Shown here piece after piece: positions 1-8,656 of a stretch of 64,000 nt of DNA. Position 1 is the stretch's first letter. Each line of letters begins with the position of its first letter. Made by a program: the position numbers and the translations under genes. The DNA is taken from contig JBKHJO010000007.1 of the NCBI GenBank assembly GCA_046538105.1, forward strand, positions 1 through 64,000, written 5' to 3'. Source of the stretch: JAWLEV01 sp046538105. Its GTDB lineage: Bacteria > Chloroflexota > Anaerolineae > UBA1429. Under the pieces are notes generated by a model. That model saw only the letters and a program-made list of their open reading frames with translations. It was not told the DNA's origin and made no database searches.

Positions 1-1993
1 CCCCATCACGCCGCGCAAGCCGTGGGCGGCCCACCGCCGTCACGTCCAGCAGGGTCTGCAGATAGAGTTCCTCGCCCCACCCAGTGGCTACGGGAGCCCT
101 TTGATCGCGCCGTTCCACCTGCACCCGAACGTCCTCCGCCCCCGCACGCCGCGCCTCCTCCAAAGCCAGCACGCGGCCCCGTGTCTCGGCACAGGCCAGC
201 GCCTCATCCAACGTCGCATAGTCGCGCAGTCCATCGGGAAAATGCACGCGGAATAGGCCAGCATCCTCGTCGGGAACGATTAGAATGTGTACCCTGGAAA
301 CCACGCTCCCGGCCACAGCCCCCAGGGCATTGGCCACCTCGGCATGATCGGGAATATGCAGCGTGCCGTGTAGCAAGTCCCGCACCCGAGGGAAATAGGT
401 CTCCACCGGAGCGCCAATGGCCACCAGCTGGGAGTGCAGCATGATCTGGCACCTCAAATTGGAAGCCTCGCAAGAACGCAATGCCAGGTCCAGTAAAAAA
501 CTGTCCATGTCCGAACGATCCCCGTTGTCCTCATACCCCTCGTCGCCGAGCAACTTATGGGTAATCTCGATGGCGATACACTCCGACGTGCGTTGCAGAA
601 CATCCTCACAGAGGGCTCTTACATCCACATCAAAATATGTGGCCAGCCGCTCAGCCGCCATGTGGGAAGCCTCTGCATCCCACTCCCCATAGTGCCCCAA
701 CACGTGGGCCGCATCGGTGGGGGTAAATCCAGCCTGTACGACCAGACCCTGTCGCTCCAATTCTCGAAGATGCCGTGCGTGGAACCGTGGATACTCCATG
801 AGACGATGTACTCGCACCAGGGAACAGGGGCCCTCCGCTAACGCATCCCGCAGCCTCCTGACAAAGGGGGGCTGCCCATCATCGGCATCCCAATCGCGAC
901 GCTGAAGGAGAAAAAATCCCTCCTGCTCAGGTCCTTGTAGTTCGCCCTCTTCCAATATCCCCCTCACCTGCGGATACTGGGCTGCCAGAAAACAGAGGGG
1001 CACGATCCGCTTCGGCCCCACACCAATTTCCCCATCACGCCCGAACCACACCTGGCTGTCCCCGCCAAGTCCCGCGGTATGAACATCGATGGCCTCCACC
1101 ATGGTACGCCACCGCCCGACCCGCGCGCCCTGGGCGCTGAGCCGGGGCTGCCCCCCCTCGATGGCGGCGATATCCGTCGTCGTGCCTCCCATGTCCACAA
1201 CCACCAGATCCTCGCCATGAGACAGGGCGCGGGCACCCACGACGCTGGCCGCCGGGCCGGACAGGATCGTCTCCACCGGACGCTCCCGAGCCACCGCCGA
1301 CCTGACCAGCGAACCATCCCCCTTGACCACCATCAGGGGCGCGTCAACTCCCTGTTCGATCAATGTCGCCTCCACAGCGTCGATCATCTCGCATATCAGG
1401 GGAATGAGCCGCGCGTTCAGGGCCACCGTGGCTGCACGCCGTAACGCATCAAGTCGATGGGTGAGTTCATGGCCGCAGGTCACGGGCAGATCCACCATCT
1501 CTCGGGCCAGACCTTTGACCTTCAGTTCATGGGATGGGTTGCGTGTACCAAAGTATCCCGAGACGGCAAGGGCCGCCACGTGGGGCGCGTGCTGCTGGAT
1601 GGCCTCTCTGGCCGCCTCCATATCCAACGGCTCCCATACCTTGCCGTTCGCCCTGTGGCCACCGGGCATACAGACATAGCGCGTCGTGCCCAACGCTTCG
1701 CCTATATCGATCCTTCCGTCCAGCCGCCCCTCATAACCGATGAGTAGCACACAGACGGGCGATCCTTTATCTTCCACGATGGCGTTTGTGGCCAGCGTGG
1801 TAGAGAGAGAAACCAGATGTACGTCCGACCTCGTATCCCCCAGAACACGATCGATGGCCTCTCGAATCCCAATAGAAAGATCCTGCTTGGTGGTCAAGGC
1901 TTTTGCCAAAGCCAGTATCCGATTGGTCCCATGTTGGACCAATACAGCATCTGTAAAGGTTCCCCCCGTATCGATACCCAGGGCGATCTTCAT
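1..1993 (-). CDS. hydantoinase/oxoprolinase family protein (HyuA-like), C-terminus cut by window edge
   Basis: The frame is open from an ATG at 1993 to the left edge (664 codons) without a stop, and a GAGGAG ribosome site lies just upstream. The N-terminus LGIDTGGTFTDAVL and the central VVVDMGGTTTDIA are the two phosphate-binding loops of the ASKHA-fold ATPases in the hydantoinase A / 5-oxoprolinase family. Family members couple ATP hydrolysis to opening of cyclic amides such as hydantoins or 5-oxoproline, or to acetone/acetophenone carboxylation, usually with a HyuB partner. A partner would lie to the left, outside the window. The length already approaches that of a complete HyuA, so little is probably missing. 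It is the last visible gene of a minus-strand run after the OpuAC-like lipoprotein. The substrate cannot be read from the sequence. Confidence 0.88.
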   Translation of the reverse strand, partial: MKIALGIDTGGTFTDAVLVQHGTNRILALAKALTTKQDLSIGIREAIDRVLGDTRSDVHLVSLSTTLATNAIVEDKGSPVCVLLIGYEGRLDGRIDIGEALGTTRYVCMPGGHRANGKVWEPLDMEAAREAIQQHAPHVAALAVSGYFGTRNPSHELKVKGLAREMVDLPVTCGHELTHRLDALRRAATVALNARLIPLICEMIDAVEATLIEQGVDAPLMVVKGDGSLVRSAVARERPVETILSGPAASVVGARALSHGEDLVVVDMGGTTTDIAAIEGGQPRLSAQGARVGRWRTMVEAIDVHTAGLGGDSQVWFGRDGEIGVGPKRIVPLCFLAAQYPQVRGILEEGELQGPEQEGFFLLQRRDWDADDGQPPFVRRLRDALAEGPCSLVRVHRLMEYPRFHARHLRELERQGLVVQAGFTPTDAAHVLGHYGEWDAEASHMAAERLATYFDVDVRALCEDVLQRTSECIAIEITHKLLGDEGYEDNGDRSDMDSFLLDLALRSCEASNLRCQIMLHSQLVAIGAPVETYFPRVRDLLHGTLHIPDHAEVANALGAVAGSVVSRVHILIVPDEDAGLFRVHFPDGLRDYATLDEALACAETRGRVLALEEARRAGAEDVRVQVERRDQRAPVATGWGEELYLQTLLDVTAVGRPRLARRDG

Positions 1994-2030
1994 CCGTCTC
2001 CTCTCGGTCACGAAACTTTTTAGATCCGCA

Positions 2031-2945
2031 TCACATCCCACACTCACTCAGCACGCGTCGCGCCACGGTAGCAGGATTCTGTCCCTCGATCACAGTACGT
2101 CGGTGTATTTCCCGCATCACGTCCTCCGTAAGTACTGTGCTGAGTTCGACGAGTACGGGTTCCACATCCGGCGCCTTACGCAGCACGGGAGTGCGGGCCA
2201 TGGGCGCCAGATTCGAGGCCTGAAAGAATTTTCTATCATCCTCTAGAAAGTACAGATCCCCCTCCATCAGCGCTGCGTCCACCGAGAGCCCTAGAGCGCA
2301 ATCACAATCCCCCGCTATCAACGCCTCGTATCCCTCCTGTAGGGGAAGAAAACGCACCTGTTGTTCCCTAAAACGAAAGGAATAGACGCGTTGCAGGCCC
2401 CGTATGCCATGAGCGGTGTCGTAGAGTTCCTCTGGCACACATAATGTCAGGCCAGGTTCCACGTTAAGCACGTGATAGGCCAGGTCTGTCAGTGTATCGA
2501 CATCGTTCTCTTGGGCAAAAGGCCTTGATACAACCAGTGACATTCTGTGCTGCCAAGCACAGGGAGACAGCCACGTGATCTCGTTGAGGGCATCCTCTTC
2601 ACGTATCCTGGCAAACAACTCGTCAGCATCCGAGATGGGATAGTCATGTCCCAGGTGCACCGTCCAGGCATCGCCCGTATAATCCCAGCAGACATCCACA
2701 TTGCCCGCTTCCAGCGCACTGCGGACCATCCAGGCGCTGCCCATGCCACATCTGTCCACCACGTCATACCCCTCTCTTTCCAGGGCCAGCACGGTCATCT
2801 TTCCTACCACTTGTTGTTCCAGTGCATGAGAACCGGCCACGACGATTTGTGCATCCCGATTCCGCTCCCGTCCGCATGCAGACAACGGAAGTAAAAGACA
2901 GAGGAATAATATCCACAATTTACCAAAGTTTCGCTGTTGCCCCAT
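2031..2945 (-). CDS. glycine betaine/choline-type (OpuAC) substrate-binding lipoprotein
   Basis: About 304 residues. The start at 2945 (MGQQRNFGKLW) is preferred to an upstream Met at 3014 because it gives a clean lipoprotein signal (hydrophobic core, then LPLSAC) and begins 10 bp after the stop of the yigZ-like gene. The mature part resembles OpuAC domains: an early IVVAGSHALEQQVVGKM segment, the VDVCWDYTGDAW loop and a C-terminal TEDVMREIHRRTVIEGQ-like helix. These proteins deliver quaternary amines to an ABC importer. No permease or ATPase of that importer is next to it, so it may serve a distant transporter or have become a sensor. No strong ribosome site is seen, and translation may be coupled to the upstream gene. 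Confidence 0.8.
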   Translation of the reverse strand: MGQQRNFGKLWILFLCLLLPLSACGRERNRDAQIVVAGSHALEQQVVGKMTVLALEREGYDVVDRCGMGSAWMVRSALEAGNVDVCWDYTGDAWTVHLGHDYPISDADELFARIREEDALNEITWLSPCAWQHRMSLVVSRPFAQENDVDTLTDLAYHVLNVEPGLTLCVPEELYDTAHGIRGLQRVYSFRFREQQVRFLPLQEGYEALIAGDCDCALGLSVDAALMEGDLYFLEDDRKFFQASNLAPMARTPVLRKAPDVEPVLVELSTVLTEDVMREIHRRTVIEGQNPATVARRVLSECGM

Positions 2946-2955
2946 GCTGCTATTA

Positions 2956-3600
2956 CTACAGATAGGTCTCTCCCATCCACGCATCTCCCAAACACAGACG
3001 ACCGGCTGTAGCATCGCGCAGAAAAGTAGTCAACTTTTCTGCGCGATCATAGGGCACAGCGATCTTCAGCGTCGCATCCTCGCCAAAAGTCTCTCCCTGC
3101 ACTGTCACATCGTACCGAGGAAACAGATGCCGCAGATCATTGTACAACGCATAATCCACAGTGATACGGGCGACCCGGTGAAGGATCCGCTCTTTTGTAG
3201 GTAGTGCCTCCAACGCCTCGCGCACCGCGTTGCCATAGGCGCGAACGAGACCTCCCGTTCCCAACTTGGTACCCCCAAAGTAGCGGGTCACCACGGCAGC
3301 CACCTCCAACAAACCACTGCCCTTTAACACAGCCAGCATGGGCCTGCCCGCTGTTCCCCCTGGTTCTCCGTCATCTGAGGAGGCAAAGATCTCCCCAGGG
3401 GACTGGGATATCCTATACGCCCAGGCATTATGATTCGCATCGCTATATCCGGCTTGCACATCCTCGACAAACTCTCGAGCCACTTGCTCGCTGGGGGCAT
3501 GCGTCACGGTGCCGATAAATATAGAATCCCTGACAGTCGTCTCGCTGCGCACCATGGCCGAGGGAACGCGATAACGGTGGGGAGCACCCTTTCCCTTCAC
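2956..3600 (-). CDS. YigZ/IMPACT family protein
   Basis: 214 residues with a GTG start. The GTG keeps the YRVPSAM segment, which lines up with the start of YigZ proteins, so it is preferred over the ATG at 3555. The family core is present: SSDDGEPGGTAGRPML followed by VTRYFGGTKLGTGGLVRAYG. These form the N-terminal UPF0029 domain, and the shorter C-terminal half corresponds to the DUF1949 domain. IMPACT/YigZ proteins are linked to translation and ribosome-associated regulation, but the biochemical role in bacteria is not settled. It lies in a tight minus-strand row between the DUF211 gene and the OpuAC-like lipoprotein. Confidence 0.88.
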   Translation of the reverse strand: MKGKGAPHRYRVPSAMVRSETTVRDSIFIGTVTHAPSEQVAREFVEDVQAGYSDANHNAWAYRISQSPGEIFASSDDGEPGGTAGRPMLAVLKGSGLLEVAAVVTRYFGGTKLGTGGLVRAYGNAVREALEALPTKERILHRVARITVDYALYNDLRHLFPRYDVTVQGETFGEDATLKIAVPYDRAEKLTTFLRDATAGRLCLGDAWMGETYL

Positions 3601-3605
3601 CTCAG

Positions 3606-3900
3606 TTATCCCAAACTTTTCGCGTCTTGCAGCGCCGGCGAGTCCTCAATGAGCATCTTACCCGCCACCGCCTTGTCGATAGAATGTATCGTCCCCCCCA
3701 GCATCCTCGATGACAGCGGCGAGGATCTCATAATTGAGATCCTCGCCCTCCACGGTGACCTTGGAGTTCTCCACCCTTCGATCCACCTCATAGATGTTGA
3801 CATTCACGCCATCCACCCCGGGCAGGCTGGCCAGTTGTCGTGCCAGGTCCACGATGGTAGGATTGTGCGGTTTCAGTACGTCCAACACAATACGGCGCAA
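3606..3900 (-). pseudogene. DUF211 family protein, frameshifted at a G7 run
   Basis: A TTG start at 3900 opens MRRIVLDVLKPHNPTIVDLA, the typical beginning of the small DUF211 family (about 95 residues, ferredoxin-like fold, first known from archaea; function unknown). The frame runs through VIEDAGG and then leaves homology. The expected continuation, GTIHSIDKAVAGKMLIED, is in the next frame and ends at a TAA at 3606. The switch falls exactly on seven C (plus strand, 3693-3699). With six bases the two parts join into a 97-residue protein of normal length. This is either one extra base in the assembly or a real slippage mutation. Confidence 0.85.
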
Positions 3901-4189
3901 TTAGATTCCGTTATACGGCATGAACTAGATTGTTCATCCACGCTTACCATCCCCTTTCCCAATGCTCAGGAATACAGCATCCTCTGCAGGTATCGACTTT
4001 GACAGCATGGGCTCCATTGAAAAAACGTGTAGCCGTTCAGCTGCGTGGCACTTTTGCGAGGCTCCACAGCACAAAGACATGCTCTCTATACAAAAAAGCA
4101 AATCGCCGGAGAACGACCACCGTGTGCCATGCAACTCCTGGAGCTTCTTTCAGTGAAGCCAGCGTCTGGTCATAGTATCCTGAAAGATG
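3901..4189. other. gap with no recognisable gene
   Basis: This 289-bp stretch lies between the end of the P-type ATPase gene and the DUF211 start. Short frames occur on both strands, but none has a convincing ribosome site or family motif. No tRNA shape and no clear stem followed by a T run were seen. Confidence 0.5.
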
Positions 4190-6958
4190 TCAACGTGACG
4201 TCTCCCCGCTGGTTATACCTTTGATAATCTGTCCAAGGAACCAGGGGACGAGGCTTGATCCTACAATCAGGCCCCACCCTTCTCGGCCGGGATCCTGCAC
4301 CTTCAAAAGAGTGGCCAGCCCTGGCAAATAGACCGTCAGCATTAAGAGTATGGTACACAGAGCCAGTGCGCCCCAAATCCAGGGGTTCTCCACGATGTCG
4401 TTGTGCAAAAGCCCCGTATCGCCCTCGCGCATATTAAAAACGTGCCATAGTTGGGCAAAAGCCAATGTGAGAAACGAGACCGTCACAGCCTGCTCCTCCT
4501 CCATCCCCAACCAAAGCAAGGCGAGCGCCAGTGCTCCCAACACAAAGGCGGTGATCAACGAACTGTACCCCACAATGCCCAACCAGTGACGGCGCGCGAG
4601 GACGGGTTCCTCGGGGTCCTGCGGGGGGTGCTCCATGATGTGGGGATCGCCCTGCCCCACCCCCAGGGCCAGTGCGGGAAAAACATCTGTAACCAGATTC
4701 AGGAAGAGAATCTGAAGCGGCAGGAGGGGCAATGGGGCATTGGCCACCGACGCCAGGCCCACAACCATGATCTCCGCCACATTACAGGAAAGCAAATAGA
4801 ACACAAACTTGCGGATATTGTTGAAAATCACCCGTCCCTGCTCGATGGCGGCGACGATGGTGGAGAAGCGGTCATCCTTGAGCACCATATCGGCGGCCTC
4901 TTTGGCCACCTCTGTGCCCCGCTCTCCCATGGCCACCCCAATATCCGACTTTTTCAGCGCCGGCGCATCGTTCACCCCGTCGCCGATCATCGCCACGATG
5001 GCCCCACTTTGCTGATGCATGCTGATCAGATCGAGTTTTTGTTCTGGAGTGACGCGCGCAAAAATCGCCGCTTTTAACAATCGCCCTCGCTCGCTCTCAC
5101 CCAGATTCTGGACATCGGTGATCTCACTTCCCTGAACCACCTCGACATGGGAACTGTCGACTAAACCAACAGCCCGAGCCACGTTTCGGGCCGTTGCGGG
5201 CTGATCCCCCGTGACCATCACGATCCTCACCCCCGCATTTTGCGCGGCCCGGATCGAATCCTGCACATCGCCGCGAGGCGGGTCCAGCATGGCCTGGAGA
5301 CCAAGAAAGGTCAGATCCTGATAGGGATCGCTCTCCGAAGAATCGACCGTTTTATCCGCCACGGCGATCACGCGCAGGCCTTCTTCAGCCATCTTCTCGT
5401 TCCGCTTCACCCATTCCTGACGTTCTTCGGCGGTGAGTTCCCGTTTCCCCTCCTCTGTCACAATATGCGATGAGGCCTCGATCACGGGCTCCAGGGCGCC
5501 CTTGACAGCCACCAAATAGGCTGCGTCCCCCTCATCAGACTCGTGAAAGGTGGCCATCATCTTGACCTGGGGATCAAAAGCCACCTCACGGACTTCGGGC
5601 ATCTCCTCCGTCAGTTCGTCGCGACGGATCCCCGCCTTGGCAGCGGCGACCAATAGGGCCACCTCTGTGGGGTCGCCAACGGCCGCGTTCTCCCCGTTCG
5701 ACCGTTCGGTTTGAAGGGAAGCGTTGTTGCACAATGCCCCGACCTCCAGAATTTTTCGCAAAAGCCGGTGTTCTGTAGGCTCTACGACGTGTCCATCGCG
5801 ACGGAACTCTCCCTCCATTTCCAGCCCCTCACCGCTGACCGCTATCGTACCAGCCGCCAGGGCGACCCGCGTGACCGTCATGCGGTTCTCGGTCAGCGTG
5901 CCCGTCTTGTCCGTGAGAATCACGTTCGTCGACCCCAAACTCTCCACCGCCGAGAGCCGGTTGACCACGGCGTTACGCCGGGCCATGCGCCACACACCCC
6001 GCGCCAGCGCGATGGTGGCCACGATGGGTAGACCCTCCGGTATACCGGCCACCGCCAGGGCGATGCCCGCTCGTATCATCAGAAAAAGTTCTCGCCCATT
6101 CCTCAACATGCCCGAGAGCGCGACGAATACAGTGACGCCCAACGTGACCCAGATCAACCGCTGGCCGAGATCGTCGAGCCGCCTCTCAAGAGGCGTGATC
6201 TCCTCCTTCGCCGTTGCCACGAGCGAGGAAATATGTCCCAGTTCGGTATCCATGCCGGTGGTGACGGCCACCCCCTTGCCCGATCCACGCGTTATGGCCG
6301 TCCCCTTGAAGACCATGTCGGCCCGTTCGGCCAGGGGCGCGTCCTCCGCGACGGGATCGGTCTGCTTGCCCACGGGCGCGGATTCCCCTGTCAGGGCCGA
6401 TTCATCGACCTGTAGTTTGGAGGCCTCGAAAAGACGAAGGTCGGCTGTCACTATGTCGCCCCCCTCGAGATCCACGATATCGCCCGGCACCAGATCCTCG
6501 GCTGGCATCTCCTTTCGCTGCCCCTCGCGGCGAATCCTGACCTCCACCCGACTGAGCTCCTGCAGAGCCTCCATGGAACGCACGGCCCTGAGTTCCATGA
6601 CAAACCCGATGATCCCATTTATCACGATCACCCCGCCGATGGCGATGCTTTCCACAAACTCACCAAAAGCGAAGGAGAGCACCGAGGCGGCGGCAAGCAG
6701 GGCCACGATGAGGCTTTTGAACTGCCGAATCAAGATCTCCCAGGCGCTCTCCGTCTCCGCCTCGCGAAGGCGATTCGGGCCATAGCGCTGTCGCCGTCGC
6801 TCCACCTCGCGCCCATCCAATCCCTCCTCCGAAGAGACCTCCAGCGCATCAAGCACCTGATCGGCGGAACGGGCCCAGGGCTTCCCTACCTCCTCAAGAC
6901 GTATGTCATCCCGTGACCCCGGAGGCTGTTCGGACTCTCGATCATCATCCTTTTTCAT
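4190..6958 (-). CDS. P2-type cation-transporting ATPase (Ca2+ or Na+/K+ type)
   Basis: 922 residues with the full P-type ATPase set: actuator TGES near residue 190, phosphorylated Asp350 in DKTGTLTENRM, and the hinge GDGVNDAPALKKSDIGVAMG. The N-terminal cation_ATPase_N segment (ALEVSSEEGLDGREVERRRQRYG) is present, with about ten membrane segments and a C-terminal cation_ATPase_C block. The M4 motif is AVAGIPEGLPIV. PEGL is typical of the calcium and related P2 pumps and argues against a heavy-metal P1B pump; there is also no N-terminal CxxC metal domain. It pumps a cation across the plasma membrane using ATP, but the ion cannot be fixed from sequence. A GAGGAGG site sits 13 nt before the ATG. 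The gene diverges from pgk across a 462-bp gap. Confidence 0.93.
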   Translation of the reverse strand: MKKDDDRESEQPPGSRDDIRLEEVGKPWARSADQVLDALEVSSEEGLDGREVERRRQRYGPNRLREAETESAWEILIRQFKSLIVALLAAASVLSFAFGEFVESIAIGGVIVINGIIGFVMELRAVRSMEALQELSRVEVRIRREGQRKEMPAEDLVPGDIVDLEGGDIVTADLRLFEASKLQVDESALTGESAPVGKQTDPVAEDAPLAERADMVFKGTAITRGSGKGVAVTTGMDTELGHISSLVATAKEEITPLERRLDDLGQRLIWVTLGVTVFVALSGMLRNGRELFLMIRAGIALAVAGIPEGLPIVATIALARGVWRMARRNAVVNRLSAVESLGSTNVILTDKTGTLTENRMTVTRVALAAGTIAVSGEGLEMEGEFRRDGHVVEPTEHRLLRKILEVGALCNNASLQTERSNGENAAVGDPTEVALLVAAAKAGIRRDELTEEMPEVREVAFDPQVKMMATFHESDEGDAAYLVAVKGALEPVIEASSHIVTEEGKRELTAEERQEWVKRNEKMAEEGLRVIAVADKTVDSSESDPYQDLTFLGLQAMLDPPRGDVQDSIRAAQNAGVRIVMVTGDQPATARNVARAVGLVDSSHVEVVQGSEITDVQNLGESERGRLLKAAIFARVTPEQKLDLISMHQQSGAIVAMIGDGVNDAPALKKSDIGVAMGERGTEVAKEAADMVLKDDRFSTIVAAIEQGRVIFNNIRKFVFYLLSCNVAEIMVVGLASVANAPLPLLPLQILFLNLVTDVFPALALGVGQGDPHIMEHPPQDPEEPVLARRHWLGIVGYSSLITAFVLGALALALLWLGMEEEQAVTVSFLTLAFAQLWHVFNMREGDTGLLHNDIVENPWIWGALALCTILLMLTVYLPGLATLLKVQDPGREGWGLIVGSSLVPWFLGQIIKGITSGETSR

Positions 6959-7319
6959 CTGCTAGTTACATCCTCCTCTTTCATCCAGTGTAATACAACT
7001 AGAAAAACCCTCACCACAAAATTGGAGGTGAGGGGACAAGACCTAATATAACAAAAGTCCCTCCAACCCACGTCAACATAACCCAACAAAGCGGGAAAAC
7101 TATGCCAGTCCGAGGGAACCTGTACTTTGCATACGCTTTTCATCTCCAGAAAAGCCTATCATATTCCAAAGAGTTTGTCAAAATTTTTGACTCGGTTGCA
7201 AAGTGTGTCGGTGACTTTCCAAGCCTCGCCTGATGCTATATATGGGCAAGAGAGCCCGACAAGGCCCATATTCGGTGTACGGTGAATGCAATTCGCTGCA
7301 TCAACACAAGACGAAACCG

Positions 7320-7343
7320 AAACAACTTTTGAAAAAGTTGTTT
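7320..7343. promoter_or_regulatory. perfect palindrome abutting the pgk -35 box
   Basis: AACAACTTTT at 7321-7330 and AAAAGTTGTT at 7333-7342 are exact reverse complements around a GA centre; one more A/T pair at 7320/7343 extends the arms to 11. The palindrome ends where the -35 hexamer begins. A dimeric regulator bound here would touch RNA polymerase, so an operator or activator site is the simplest reading. There is no T run to make it a terminator. Confidence 0.6.
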
Positions 7344-7370
7344 TGCACCGCATGGGCGTTGTGATACAAT
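7343..7370 (+). promoter_or_regulatory. sigma70-type promoter of pgk
   Basis: TTGCAC (7343-7348), a 16-bp spacer and TACAAT (7365-7370) stand about 50 bp before the pgk start. The predicted leader is short (about 44 nt). Confidence 0.65.
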
Positions 7371-7420
7371 GCTCCCAAGTTGGGCAAGATATAGCGAACA
7401 CGCTTTGAGGAGGCTATGGA

Positions 7421-8596
7421 ATGAATAAAAAGACAATAAAGGATATCGACTGGACGGGAAAGCGTGCCATCGTACGCTGCGACTTTAATGTACCCCTTGA
7501 TGAAGAATTGGAGGTCACGGATGATACACGCATCCGGGCAGCCCTACCCACTATTCAGTACCTGCGTGAGCACGGCGCGGCGATCAGCCTCTGCTCGCAC
7601 CTCGGCCGTCCCCAGGGAGAGGTGGACGAGTCGCTGCGCATGGACCCGGTGGCCGAGCGCCTGAGCGCACTCCTCCAGGCTCCGGTGAAGAAACTGGACG
7701 ATTGTGTAGGGTCAGAGGTGGAAACGGCAGTGAAAGCCAATGAGCCGGGCGGCGTCATTCTGTTGGAAAACCTGCGTTTCCACCCCGACGAGAGGGCCAA
7801 TGATTCCGAGTTCGCCCAAGGCCTGGCCAGGTTGGGCGACGTATATGTGAATGACGCCTTTGGTACCTGTCATCGCGCCCACGCCTCCATGGTGGGTATA
7901 GCCCAGTACCTCCCCGCCGTGGCCGGTTTTCTCGTAGATAAGGAGATCACCTTCCTGGGCAGCGCCGTGGAGAATCCAGAACATCCCTTTGTGACTATCC
8001 TTGGCGGGGCCAAAGTATCGGACAAGATCGGCGTGATCGAGAACCTCCTGGATAAGGTCGAAACCCTTCTCATCGGCGGCGGGATGGCCAATACCTTTTT
8101 CAAAGCCAGGGGCTATGCCATGGGCGATTCTCTTGTGGAGGAGGAAAGCGTCGACGCCGCGGCCCGCTTTCTGGAGCAGGCGGGCGATAAATTGCATCTG
8201 CCCCACGACGTGGTGGTGGCTGACGCCTTCTCTGCGGACGCGAACGGGAAGACGATACCCGCTGGCGACGTGGAAGCGGGCTGGCGCATCCTCGACATTG
8301 GTCCCAAAACGGTGGAAGCCTTTGCGAATCAAGTCCGGAATGCGGCAACGGTTGTCTGGAACGGTCCCATGGGCGTTTTCGAACTCGAACCCTTTGCACA
8401 GGGGACCTTCGCCCTGGCCAGAGCCCTGGCCGCGTCGGACGCCACCACGATCATCGGCGGCGGAGATTCCGCCGCGGCGGTGATACGGGCCGGTGTGGCC
8501 GACGAGATCACCCACATCTCCACAGGAGGCGGAGCCTCCCTCATGTTTCTCGAGGGGAAGGAACTCCCCGGTATCGCCGCACTGGATGACAAGTAA
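7421..8596 (+). CDS. pgk: phosphoglycerate kinase
   Basis: 391 residues, the normal length for a bacterial enzyme. The N-terminus carries the signature RAIVRCDFNVPLDE, followed by the substrate-binding SLCSHLGRPQGE and ENLRFHPDE motifs. The C-terminal half has GGAKVSDKIGVIENLL, the nucleotide-site GPMGVFE loop and GGGDSAAAV / STGGGASL. It transfers phosphate between 1,3-bisphosphoglycerate and ADP in glycolysis and gluconeogenesis. A GAGGAGG site precedes the ATG. A PFK homologue follows 60 bp later, and a phosphoglycerate mutase remnant lies just beyond, suggesting a once larger glycolytic cluster. No triosephosphate isomerase fusion is present. Confidence 0.97.
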   Translation: MNKKTIKDIDWTGKRAIVRCDFNVPLDEELEVTDDTRIRAALPTIQYLREHGAAISLCSHLGRPQGEVDESLRMDPVAERLSALLQAPVKKLDDCVGSEVETAVKANEPGGVILLENLRFHPDERANDSEFAQGLARLGDVYVNDAFGTCHRAHASMVGIAQYLPAVAGFLVDKEITFLGSAVENPEHPFVTILGGAKVSDKIGVIENLLDKVETLLIGGGMANTFFKARGYAMGDSLVEEESVDAAARFLEQAGDKLHLPHDVVVADAFSADANGKTIPAGDVEAGWRILDIGPKTVEAFANQVRNAATVVWNGPMGVFELEPFAQGTFALARALAASDATTIIGGGDSAAAVIRAGVADEITHISTGGGASLMFLEGKELPGIAALDDK

Positions 8597-8656
8597 AGCG
8601 TCAGATATCCGAACGCTCAGAAAAAGCATCTCTTTTGTGGAGGCATCGCCGAGATC

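Larger units (their letters stand above)
6959..7420. other. divergent intergenic region between the P-type ATPase gene and pgk
   Basis: 462 bp without a convincing gene. The right end holds the pgk promoter and a palindrome (listed separately). For the ATPase side only weak promoter matches were found. A short minus-strand frame at 7159-7401 has no ribosome site or motif. Confidence 0.6.

Noticed and set aside
3930..4175. Short plus- and minus-strand frames in the gap after the P-type ATPase gene
   Set aside because: No ribosome site, no motif and overlapping frames in both directions; coding status cannot be supported.
7159..7401. 80-codon minus-strand frame upstream of pgk
   Set aside because: It covers the pgk promoter and palindrome, has no ribosome site and no recognisable motif.
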